This document shows, piece after piece, positions 26,234 through 35,112 of a DNA stretch of 64,000 bases. Origin of the DNA: Andalucia godoyi (taxonomy: Eukaryota; Discoba; Jakobea; Jakobida; Andaluciidae); the NCBI GenBank assembly GCA_009859145.1, contig VRVR01000002.1, forward strand, positions 310,001-374,000, in the 5' to 3' direction. The notes under the pieces were generated by a model, which was not told the DNA's origin, searched no databases, and was given only the letters and a program-made list of their open reading frames with translations. Positions within the stretch are counted from its first letter, which is position 1, and the number at the start of each line of letters is the position of its first letter. Made by a program: the position numbers and the translations under genes.

Positions 26234-28766
26234 CAAAGTAGTTCGGCTCCACTGGCAACACACATTCGCCTGTCATATCAGTCATTGTAAAGATCGTTAT
26301 AATTCGGGATCGCGAAGCCGCGCTGCCAAAGGACAGCTAGAACCTCTGGCTGAAAAACCTCTACGATGGGTCTGGTCATATGTTCGTTTCAGTTGATTCT
26401 GCTGAATGGCCGGGAAAAGGTGAAAACACAGCATGGCAATAAATGTACTTAAAAAAAACGAATGGCAGAAAAAGAAAAAAGGAGCACAGAGCTGCGTTTT
26501 CCAAACATCAATGCAGGGAAGCTCAGAGCGGAAGAAATTCACCAAACGAAGACGGGAAATTCAAACCAGTGAAACCGTGACTGACACGAGGAAAGGAGAG
26601 AGATAAGAATGCGTAAACACGAAATTACTGGTTGCAAGAGGTAAGCATCGATTCACAATGCAGAAGATCCAAGAGCAGGAAACCTCAAAACGTAAACAAA
26701 ATGGCATGGAAATATAAACAACAAACCGGTGTGTGATCAGCTAGTCAACAGCATCCAACAGTTCTGAATGCATCGTCCAAAGGAGCTGAAGCAGACGTAC
26801 GGCGCATCTATTCAGCAGCGAACTGTGAGACACCGGACTACATTCGCAGCAACATGAAATAGAATTGTGGTGGGAAGTCGTGCAAGCCAAATGTCCGTGA
26901 ATCCCGGAGAAGCATCAAATGTCACATGCAAAGAATGCAAGGCGAGGCAGTGAACACAGTGAAAAAGCGCCGAATTTCCGTGAAGTTAACCATCTCCCGC
27001 GGTACCTATTGAGACAAACCCACTGGATAAAGAAGAAAGACGGAGGATGCAGTCACCTAGGAGCTCAGTATCATAAAATGGAATAGGAGGGTTTTTGCCA
27101 GAAAGACAACAAAGAGCTATCCAAAAAAAGGCTAAAGAGCAATCCTCAGAACAATAGCAGGGCGTTTGTAACGTCCGAGTCCCTGAAATTTATCACCTTG
27201 TCGGACGAAAGTTACAAGAATAAGAGACTTCACATGCAGCGACCTTGCCATTGCCTCGTTAAGTGTTTTTCTGAACGACGGTCTGCCAACAATCCCGATG
27301 CATTCAAACGGCAATCCACATTCAGAATCATTCTTCTTACTGCAAATCAACACTTGAGAACTTCTTACCTTAAATCTGAGTGTCCTCGAAATTCCAAATT
27401 TTTCATTCCGGAGATTTTGTTTGTTAGTACGGTTTGTCGAAACACAGTTGTTGCAAATCTCTGGTAATTGAGTTAACATCTGAAATCCCTTGTTTGTTGA
27501 ATGCATCGCCGTTTGGCATGAGAGCTAGTTATCATCCCTTCGAAATATCGATTCGGATATTTCGCACTTGCACAGTCGATTTTGTTGCCTTCTTTTTCAT
27601 CGATCTTCTTTCACGTCGCCATCGGCAGTATGCCGTTAATAAGCAGTCGATGTTGGAAGGGAACCGCTGTGATTGCGAGATGCGTCGACCACTGATGCAT
27701 TTATTTCTTTGACTTTTCAATAAATGTCATCGATACGTGTACTTCGACTTGTTATCACATGACATCATGGAGCGGTGTAATTTCTATCTGCATCTGAATG
27801 TGTTCTCCGGATGCCACTTCCGAGTCATGAATCTGTCAGTAATTCCCAACTACAGACCTGACCTCTTTTAAATACTTCATTTCACAACGTATTTATTCTA
27901 GTGCTTCGATTCTCCCTGACCGTTTCTTGACGCATTTTTTCCATTTTCACAGTCACAGTGGTTCTTGTTCTATCGACAGTTCTTTGCACCCGAGAAGTTG
28001 CCATGTGTCTTCTTGTTGGTGACTATCTGTTTTCTTTTTGTTGGAGGGCTCTACTCTCCCTCCCACTGTTCCTGAGCATTCCATTTGAACGCTGCTTCCT
28101 GGTCGGTGTCGTTTGGCGGTGTTGATTCATTTGGTTTTGTCACATTTCCCGACATACACGAGGTTAGTAAGTAATCATTTCCTTTCCCCCCTGGCTGTAC
28201 CCACTCCTTCCACAGCACCTTACAGATTCATTTTGCTGTTCCTGTGTCGTCCAGATTCCAGCCTCGTTGATGCAGCCGGTGAGTTATTTGCTGCGGTAAT
28301 TCTGATAAGCTTTTAGAAGCAAAATTCATACTGGGCGAAAGCTTTTCGACAATCTTACAGAGTTACGTCTTCACGCTGTCTGGAAAAATTAGGGACTCTG
28401 ATTTCGAGGAACAGCTGTCACATAGTCATTCAACCAAGCATCTCGGACAGAGAGATTGTTGGAATACCCGCTTTCAGAGAAGACAAAGCGCATAGGATCA
28501 AAAGTCGGAAAATTCATGCGGAGCTTTCCAGATGCATGCTGAAATTTTTTGCATTTCCCGCCAACGCATGGCGTGATCGGCGCTGATGGACATTTCTTCC
28601 GTTTTTGTCTGCTTGAGGTGCGAGATAGTTGAGTCGTTCTGTGCTAGAATCATGTGATCCTGCATTTTCCCGTTTCTCCCAAACAAGAATTCGTGGACAA
28701 GGAACACACCAACAGCATCACACAAATCACTCTGCATCTTCGTTAAGCATTTTTCATTTTTTGTTG
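26234..28766. other. Longest gene-free stretch (about 2.5 kb)
   Basis: No frame here looks like a protein: the longer frames are short, overlap on opposite strands and lack recognisable domains. I see no tRNA-type boxes, no CRISPR-like array and no copy of R1 or R2. Pyrimidine-rich stretches and possible splice sites (for example GTTAGTAAGT near 28162 and CCGGTGAGTT near 28279) occur close to CDC7 and may belong to a spliced 5' leader of that gene. Confidence 0.45.
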
Positions 28767-30149
28767 ATGTCCTTTCCAGAGCCCAATATGCGTGGATTAG
28801 CGTGTAGTTCTGATCGGACTGTGTCTGTTCCTTTCCCATCATGCGGGAAAACTGCATGGGATTATTTCCGAAGGATGGAGAAGATTGGCGAAGGTACTTT
28901 TTCTCAAGTTTTTCTTGCAGAAATGGAGCGTACCACAATGTTCGGACAGCCGCGGAAGGCAGCAGTGAAGGTTCTCCATCCGTTTTCTTCACCCGAGCGA
29001 ATATTGACAGAAGTAGAGTTTTTGAGATTGCTTGGTGGAAAGGAAAACGTCGTGGCTCTGCTGCGTGCATTTCGACAATGCGACAATGTGATGCTTGTGC
29101 TGGATTATCTGGACCATGAAGAGTTCAAAGAACATTTTCTGTTCTACACAATAGATGATGTTAGAATGTATGTTTATGAGCTGCTTACCGCGTTGCGCCA
29201 TGTACACAAACACAATGTTGTTCATCGGGATATCAAACCGAGTAACTTTCTTGCCAATACGAAAACCGGCCGATTTGGGCTTATTGATTTCGGCTTAGCA
29301 CATGTCCAAGAACATTTTCCAGAAACAGATCTTCTCGTTGACATGAAATTGAAAAGAGTCCGACTGGATTCTTCGAGCTCTTCGTCGTTTTTTGCCAATA
29401 GCGCTACAGGTACTTCACCTCCAGTGTCAGCAATTTCTTCGTTGTTTTCAGGTTCCGCTTCCGGATCATCTTCCGTTTTCACGAAGAATACGGGAAACGC
29501 TGCGATTTTGCAGAGTGCAAAAGGAATTGCGACGGCGGCTTCCACCAAGCGACCCGTTTCTGCTCATCGAATGGCTGTTTCCAATCGATCGTCAGATGCA
29601 GAAGGATCCTTGTTAGATGTCCGTCCGTCTTGCAAAGCTCCGAGGATGGGAACCCGTGGATTTCGACCTCCAGAAGTCTTGTTCCGAGTTGAAAGACTCC
29701 ACACGACTAAGATCGACATTTGGGCAGTTGGCGTAATTTTGTTGTCGATTGTCACCGCAAAGTATCCATTTTTTGTTGCTCCTGATGACCATACCAACCT
29801 CTGCGAGATTCATGCCCTTATTGGAACAGACAAACTGCGAAAGGCAGCAGAGGAAATGGGTGTTGACTTCAGGTCTTCGGACAGTTTTCCATCGCACTCC
29901 TGGAAGCACATCGTCTCGGATCTGCGCAAGCACGTTCGTGAGACCCCGCTCACGCATGCTGAGGCGTTGAATGACGATCTGTTGAACCTTCTCGCAAGGA
30001 TGTTGGAGTGTAATCCGTTACGGAGAATATCCGCTGAAGAAGCGCTTCTTCATCCGTTTTTCACGCCGTATCTTGTGTCCGGCATCCAGTCTCTCGACCG
30101 CAATGCTGAAGCAACGTCTGAACATGATGCTCGTGCAGTTGACTTCTGA
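28767..30149 (+). CDS. CDC7: CDC7-type (DDK) protein kinase
   Basis: The kinase begins with GEGTFSQVFLAE and carries the catalytic motif HRDIKPSNFL (about residue 153). IDFGLA (about residue 172) stands in place of DFG. GTRGFRPPEVLF (about residue 293) is the CDC7 activation-segment signature. About 110 low-complexity, Ser-rich residues separate IDFGLA from GTRGF, as expected for the CDC7 kinase insert. CDC7 with a DBF4-type subunit phosphorylates MCM helicase subunits to fire replication origins. The start is uncertain: ATGs at 28767 and 28788 are both plausible, and a TTTCCAG at 28773-28779 could be a splice acceptor. Confidence 0.92.
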   Translation: MSFPEPNMRGLACSSDRTVSVPFPSCGKTAWDYFRRMEKIGEGTFSQVFLAEMERTTMFGQPRKAAVKVLHPFSSPERILTEVEFLRLLGGKENVVALLRAFRQCDNVMLVLDYLDHEEFKEHFLFYTIDDVRMYVYELLTALRHVHKHNVVHRDIKPSNFLANTKTGRFGLIDFGLAHVQEHFPETDLLVDMKLKRVRLDSSSSSSFFANSATGTSPPVSAISSLFSGSASGSSSVFTKNTGNAAILQSAKGIATAASTKRPVSAHRMAVSNRSSDAEGSLLDVRPSCKAPRMGTRGFRPPEVLFRVERLHTTKIDIWAVGVILLSIVTAKYPFFVAPDDHTNLCEIHALIGTDKLRKAAEEMGVDFRSSDSFPSHSWKHIVSDLRKHVRETPLTHAEALNDDLLNLLARMLECNPLRRISAEEALLHPFFTPYLVSGIQSLDRNAEATSEHDARAVDF

Positions 30150-30384
30150 GCAGAATTGCTGCGGTGCCCTTGTGGGTGGGATCGGATTCTGTACTCGCAA
30201 TCCTCGTGTTTGTGCAATGATAGTTTGAATGTCGAGGCATTTCACGTCGAATTCCGTTGTTCTTTCAACTCGCTGTATCGACTCGTCTTGGAAAAAAACC
30301 GCACGCTGAGTTTCTACGTTTGTTCTTTTCGTGAAGAAGGAAAAGTTAAATTCTTGCATTTTTAAATCATTCTCTTTTTGTTTA

Positions 30385-30744
30385 TTAATCCACGACAACA
30401 CGGTGATTTGAGAGTTTGTGATTTCCAGATAAATCACGATAGACAACAACTTGATGCTTAGAGTGTCGGTTCGTTTGCGGAGTATGCATGTCCAGCAGCA
30501 AGAAGTAGTTGACACCAGCAACAACTTGCGTTTCGGCGGATATGACTTCGTGTAGCGTGCCCTTGTAGAAGCTGTTCGAAGCCTGGTTGATCTGGTCGAT
30601 AGCAAACAAGGCAGCAGCACGAACTCCAGGGTCATTCAAATCTGCCGGGCTCCGACCACCAGGCATTCCAGCAGAAGATCTTCCACTTGCTACATAAACG
30701 CAAAACACAACAAGCAACGCGACAGACAAGGTAATGAACTTCAT
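30385..30744 (-). CDS. Secreted cystatin (family I25 cysteine-protease inhibitor)
   Basis: The ATG at 30744 gives 119 aa beginning with a clear signal peptide (MKFITLSVALLVVFCVYVASG). The mature part has the N-terminal diglycine (MPGGRSP), a LARFAVDEHN-like helix (VRAAALFAIDQINQASN) and the reactive loop QVVAG followed by NYFLLLDM. These are the two main papain-contacting elements of cystatins. The second hairpin Trp is not evident. It should inhibit papain-like proteases in the secretory or endolysosomal system or outside the cell. It is convergent with CDC7. Confidence 0.88.
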   Translation of the reverse strand: MKFITLSVALLVVFCVYVASGRSSAGMPGGRSPADLNDPGVRAAALFAIDQINQASNSFYKGTLHEVISAETQVVAGVNYFLLLDMHTPQTNRHSKHQVVVYRDLSGNHKLSNHRVVVD

Positions 30745-31403
30745 TCTCTCAAACCCAATAACTGCTTCGTAAATGGTAGAAACAGAACGAAACAAAAACA
30801 AAAACAAAACAAAAATAATCTAAGCGGGCAGTTTCTCCGAGAATGTCTCTTTTTCCGACTTGTCAGAGAACCTGCAAGACGCCTCCCCCCGATTGTGTCG
30901 AACTTGCAGTGAATCGCCAATTGTGAATCGGGACATCCAAAAATACTTTCCTGGAGATAGGCTCGAGTCCTGCGACCTGCCTCCTGCTTAATCTTGGCTC
31001 TTTTGTTTCATCATCGGGAGCTGAGAGCTAGGACTCAAGTGAACACCATTTTTTTGACGGGAGGAACACACGAATGGACTGGAAGGGGAGATCTTGACGG
31101 TCCCTTCTTTTTGTGCATGCACCGAGGTTCCGAGAGGCAACGCTGGTCTTCAGAATGCGAAAGTGGACCTACTTTAGGTAAGCGGGCCTCGTTGTGGAAC
31201 GGCCATAATCCCAATACAGGATTTGAACAAGTCTTCCGAGTCGCGACATCGGGAACCGTCTGTCTTTGGAGTATTGTTCAACTTCCCCCCACCAAACAAA
31301 AAAAGAAAAAAGAAAAAAGAAACATATCAAAAGCAGGTTAGTTTACAGGATATCTAAACAAAGACTATGTAGCTGGAAGAGCATAACGCAATGTATGGCT
31401 CTC
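30745..31403. other. Gene-free interval upstream of the cystatin gene
   Basis: This 659-bp stretch should hold the cystatin promoter and the acyltransferase 3' end. It contains A-rich tracts near 30785-30810 and 31295-31325. An open plus-strand frame across it begins at a non-ATG codon and has no recognisable domain. Confidence 0.4.
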
Positions 31404-32690
31404 TCAAATATTCCTCCGTTTCTTTGAGCCGGGTTCGCCATTTTCGCCATTTCTGGGAGACCCTTCCACACTGCCTGCTCTCGAAAGCGGGATCACCATC
31501 TTTGGCAGGTAAACCTTTTGATGGTACTCCATCAAGGCATTGTGGCTCGGCGGAAACACTTTCTGGTTTCCAGGACCGTCAAAAAAGTAATCGAGAGCGG
31601 CATCCTTGGTGGAGTAAAGCATAAACGCCCAACGAGAGCGATCTTCATCCGACTCCGGAAGCTCATGAATCGGCCATCTTCGAACCAAAACATGCACCTC
31701 GCGCTGTCCCAGTTGTGCCAACACGTGCCAAAACCCCACAGGATCATCTCTCTCATATGCAATTGTCAGATCGTAAACAGCTTCCAGTTTGCCCTTGAGA
31801 CCCTTGAGAGAAGCCACAAAACCTTTTGTGCGCGGCTGCAGAACCCATTGCATCTTGTGAACCAGCAACTTTGGATTCACAAAACCCGTCCCTGATGTGA
31901 TGGAGTCCAGTGAGCTGCTGGAACCAGACGATGAAGCAGAAGTTCCGTCAACCGCGTGTGGCTGATGGCGCAGTTGCTGGTCGACCCACATGTCACATTG
32001 TGCCTTCTTCTTTTCTGTGAACCTTGACCCCTCCAAAAAGCAATACAAATGAAGCGGAACAGTCTTCCCCACTTCCAAGATCCTCGAAAACGCCTCTTCG
32101 ATCCGCTTCTTGTCGTTCTCCCATTTCCGGCGGACGAAAATAAAACCCGTCATTAGCATTCCATATCCAAAAAGAGGCACATAAAGCAGGGATTGCTTGA
32201 CAAAAAACTTTGTAAACGACAGAGAGTGGAGCTCGTAGTACGCATACATGAGGCTGACGAGCCAATCCATGTCTCCGCGGTGATTCGCACAAATGAACGC
32301 TGATTCACGAATTGGCCACTTCGAAATCGGTAGCTGCTCCAGAGTCGCACAGGACGGCGCAACAACCAAAGTTTTGCGTTGGATTTCCTCAACCGTTCCG
32401 GCGTTGGAAATTGCCGCGTCACTGACCTCAAGATTTGTCACAGACTGCCAAAGAGACAGCTTGAGAGGTCTCGAATCCATATAGTGGAACTTAAGTTTGA
32501 GAGTTTTCTGAGAATACCAGCTGAACAGCGACCATCCCATTTCCGAAAGACGACAAATTACCCTGTGGATCGTGACAGGGAAAAGAGGATACAACGGCGC
32601 AAGAAGCGCATACAGTGAAATCACCAGCACAGCAAGTGTTGTGACAAACACAAATGCCAACAACGCAACAGCATAGTTATAGACTCCCAT
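31404..32690 (-). CDS. 1-acyl-sn-glycerol-3-phosphate acyltransferase (AGPAT3/4/5-like LPLAT)
   Basis: I start at the ATG at 32690 (MGVYNYAVALL), giving 428 aa; upstream frame is leader sequence. An N-terminal TM pair is followed by the catalytic NHRGDMDW (NHx4D block) and an EGSRFTEKK block. QPRTKGF and AVYDLTIAYERDDP complete the LPLAT signature, with the spacing of AGPAT3/4/5 and LCLAT1. The enzyme acylates lysophosphatidic acid or another lysophospholipid at the ER or mitochondria. A Ser/Gly-rich insertion lies between EGSRFTEKK and QPRTKGF. The C-terminal tail is basic and lacks extra TM segments. Confidence 0.92.
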   Translation of the reverse strand: MGVYNYAVALLAFVFVTTLAVLVISLYALLAPLYPLFPVTIHRVICRLSEMGWSLFSWYSQKTLKLKFHYMDSRPLKLSLWQSVTNLEVSDAAISNAGTVEEIQRKTLVVAPSCATLEQLPISKWPIRESAFICANHRGDMDWLVSLMYAYYELHSLSFTKFFVKQSLLYVPLFGYGMLMTGFIFVRRKWENDKKRIEEAFSRILEVGKTVPLHLYCFLEGSRFTEKKKAQCDMWVDQQLRHQPHAVDGTSASSSGSSSSLDSITSGTGFVNPKLLVHKMQWVLQPRTKGFVASLKGLKGKLEAVYDLTIAYERDDPVGFWHVLAQLGQREVHVLVRRWPIHELPESDEDRSRWAFMLYSTKDAALDYFFDGPGNQKVFPPSHNALMEYHQKVYLPKMVIPLSRAGSVEGSPRNGENGEPGSKKRRNI

Positions 32691-33019
32691 TTCTTCTTTT
32701 TTCTGCTTTGCAGATAGAAAGACTCGAACTCCAAACAAAGCACAGATCAGCCCGGAAAATGAAGAAAAGAGGCTTGGCTGGGTCGCTGCAAGACAAGCAT
32801 CCACACAAACAGAGGAAACTGGAAAATGAGAAGGCGGGACTGGTTCAACTACGGTCGCCTCATTCTGAAACACGCGGAAAACTGCTGTCTTTCTTCACCA
32901 AATGCTTTCCCCCCTTCAAATTTTGGTCGGAGGATTCGAACTTTCGCAGTTATTTTGCATTCGCGTACCTTGACACCTGGTAGTCTCCGTTCCAGCTTGA
33001 ACAAGGAAACCGCAAGAAA
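32691..33019. promoter_or_regulatory. Divergent intergenic region between acyltransferase and KTI12
   Basis: This 329-bp region contains no convincing ORF or repeat and should hold both promoters. Confidence 0.4.
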
Positions 33020-34036
33020 ATGCCGTTAATTATGATGTGCGGGGTCCCCTGTTCTGGGAAATCCACTCGAGCTGCAGAATTGCGTTCTCATTTCGAGAGT
33101 TTGGGGACTTACCGAGCAGTGCATTCTGTTTCCTTGGATACATTGAACATCCAGCGATACCTAGGTCACGCGACTCCCGTTGCAGAAAAATCAACCCGCG
33201 CGGCGATCAAAGCCCAAGTAGAGCGTCTAAGTTCTCCCGATGCCGTTTTGATCGTGGACTACCAAAACGATATCAAAGGATTCCGGTACGAATTGTACTG
33301 CGTCTCGCGAGAATCTGGGAATCCTTCATGTGTTGTGTGGTGCCGAACAGACGCAGAAACATGTATAGGATTTCATGCAGCGTCTAACTTTTCTTGGGCG
33401 CGGCCGTTTGAGACAACCGCTTCCTCTGATAATGGGCCGTCGCTGTCGATGGACACAACTCTATTTGATCAGCTTTGTTTCCAGTTCGAGCGTCCAATTG
33501 AACAGAATCGCTGGGATGCACCGCTGTTCACGCTTGATACGTCAGAAACCACTCCCTGTTCTGCGATTTCCGCTGCAATGCTTGGGCGGCGAGGCGCAGT
33601 GCAGCCTGTCAATGCGACGCGGCCGCAGAGGCTGTGTGAGGCCGGATTTTTGGGAGAGTTGGAAACGATCTGTTCTGATATCTTGCAGTTCATCTTGAAG
33701 ACGTATATTGCTAAGCACAAAGAGCGAGCATCGATGGGGCTGTGGACTCTAGCAGTTTCCGGCCTTCCGCATTGCAAGGACGTTCATAAGCAGTTTTGCG
33801 TGGATGTTTCGTCTGCCTTCCTCAACGACGAAAAAGGAAATTTGCTCGCTGCAGACCTTCGAAAGGCAAAGAACGTATTTGTGAAGGCTGCCCAAGTTCG
33901 GACTCCGGATCGCACGACTGCGGGGGACACGTTTGTGACGTTCTTGAACGGACACGTAGGCCAAGCGGTCGCCGCCGCCGAAAACCAGAGGCTGGCTGCA
34001 AGACAACAACTTGAAGAAGAAGACATCGGCATTTAA
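33020..34036 (+). CDS. KTI12: KTI12, Elongator-associated P-loop protein
   Basis: The 338-aa protein opens with MPLIMMCGVPCSGKST, a P-loop at residues 8-16 typical of KTI12/PSTK. DAVLIVDYQNDIKGFRYELYC (Walker-B region) follows, then SCVVWC and ERPIEQNRWDAPLFTLD. The C-terminal helical domain (SMGLWTLAVSGLPH) is also family-like. KTI12 is a tRNA-dependent ATPase that associates with Elongator and is needed for wobble-uridine modification. Its last 40 residues (TAGDTFVTFLNGHVGQAV) complete the domain normally. ELP6 of the same pathway lies at 22.2-23.0 kb. Confidence 0.93.
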   Translation: MPLIMMCGVPCSGKSTRAAELRSHFESLGTYRAVHSVSLDTLNIQRYLGHATPVAEKSTRAAIKAQVERLSSPDAVLIVDYQNDIKGFRYELYCVSRESGNPSCVVWCRTDAETCIGFHAASNFSWARPFETTASSDNGPSLSMDTTLFDQLCFQFERPIEQNRWDAPLFTLDTSETTPCSAISAAMLGRRGAVQPVNATRPQRLCEAGFLGELETICSDILQFILKTYIAKHKERASMGLWTLAVSGLPHCKDVHKQFCVDVSSAFLNDEKGNLLAADLRKAKNVFVKAAQVRTPDRTTAGDTFVTFLNGHVGQAVAAAENQRLAARQQLEEEDIGI

Positions 34037-34564
34037 TACGAGAATCCCTGTGGTCGTCGTTCCTTTTTTGACTTCTGCAGTATCCGGACAAGGCCGGGTG
34101 CTGTGCTGTTTGTCAGGTTCGATCGATTGTTCCACAGCTTCGTACTGTTTCCGCTGGCATTCTGTCTTGATTGGTCGGGGTTTTTTTTTAATATGTTGTG
34201 TTGCGAATCCGAATTGATCATCAGAATCAGGTCGCAATTCCGATCCTCCCGTAACGATGTCGTCCCCGATATCACTCTTAGCTCGATTGCCAACGCTGTC
34301 CTCCAGCAAACTGGCGATGGATTGTTGGCAAGCCTCTCGCAGTTCGCAGGCTTCCGGTTCTTTTGAAAGAAAAGAAACGAGCACAAAACGTCCTCGCTGT
34401 TGTAAAAAAGAAGAAGAAAGCCACAAACTAGATTGTCAGTCTCACTTGATGCGCTGTTGCTTTCTTTCGTGCTGGTCTCCGACTGAACGGAGACAAAGAG
34501 CCAGTCGCTTTCTTCTTTCTTGTCTGTTTGTTCCTGCACAACTCAAAGTTTCTCTCACACTTAA
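34037..34564. other. Gene-free interval between KTI12 and uS15m
   Basis: This 528-bp stretch has T-rich and A-rich tracts and no supported gene. Frames on the minus strand crossing it begin at non-ATG codons or lack domains. Confidence 0.4.
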
Positions 34565-34948
34565 ATGTCGTTCGTTACTGCTTTCCGCCGGCTGCTGAGC
34601 ACGAGTGTTGCTCCAGCTGGATCGAGCTCGTCTTCGCTTGTGCAGCTCGCGCTTGCACCGTCGATGCTTCCTCGCCGCGAACGCACACATATTGCGGTTC
34701 GCGCAGCGATTGCAGCCAATGCACGGTCATCTGAGTTCGATACTGGATGCCCAGAAGCACAGGTTGCAGGCCTGACACTTCGCATTTCGTCAATCACCAC
34801 TCATTTGGGTGAACATAAAAAGGATGTTGCTGCTGCACACGGTTTGCAACAGCTTGTTCAGAAGCGACGTGGCCTGTTGACATATCTCCGGAGAATAGAC
34901 GAAGCCAGATATCGTGCCATTTGCGAAAAACTCGGACTTCGAGGCTAA
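34565..34948 (+). CDS. MRPS15: Mitochondrial small-subunit ribosomal protein uS15m
   Basis: The 127-aa protein has a basic, Ser-rich presequence (MSFVTAFRRLLSTSVAP) and a complete S15 core. LTLRISSITTHLGEHKKD is followed by LQQLVQKRRGLLTYLRRIDEARYRAICEKLGLRG, the classic S15 16S-rRNA-binding helices. It should bind the central domain of mitochondrial small-subunit rRNA. It has no introns and ends flush with the domain. Confidence 0.95.
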   Translation: MSFVTAFRRLLSTSVAPAGSSSSSLVQLALAPSMLPRRERTHIAVRAAIAANARSSEFDTGCPEAQVAGLTLRISSITTHLGEHKKDVAAAHGLQQLVQKRRGLLTYLRRIDEARYRAICEKLGLRG

Positions 34949-35112
34949 TATCACAGCATATTTTTCGTCGAGGGGACTTCGTTTGCATCTCCCTTTCCAC
35001 GACATTCCATTTCTCACCTCTTTTTCATTTTTTAGAATTTTCCAATCAACTTGGAGGAATAAACAATCCCAAACAAACAATATTTTTAAAACATAAGTAC
35101 ATAGTTCAGCAC

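Noticed and set aside
27132-27712. Several overlapping 90-125-codon frames in the 26.2-28.8 kb gap
   Set aside because: They overlap on opposite strands, lack domain-like composition and cannot all be real. None is better supported than chance.
28498-29070. 190-codon open frame on the minus strand antisense to CDC7
   Set aside because: It overlaps the conserved kinase N-lobe on the opposite strand and has no recognisable domain; it is a shadow of the kinase codon pattern.
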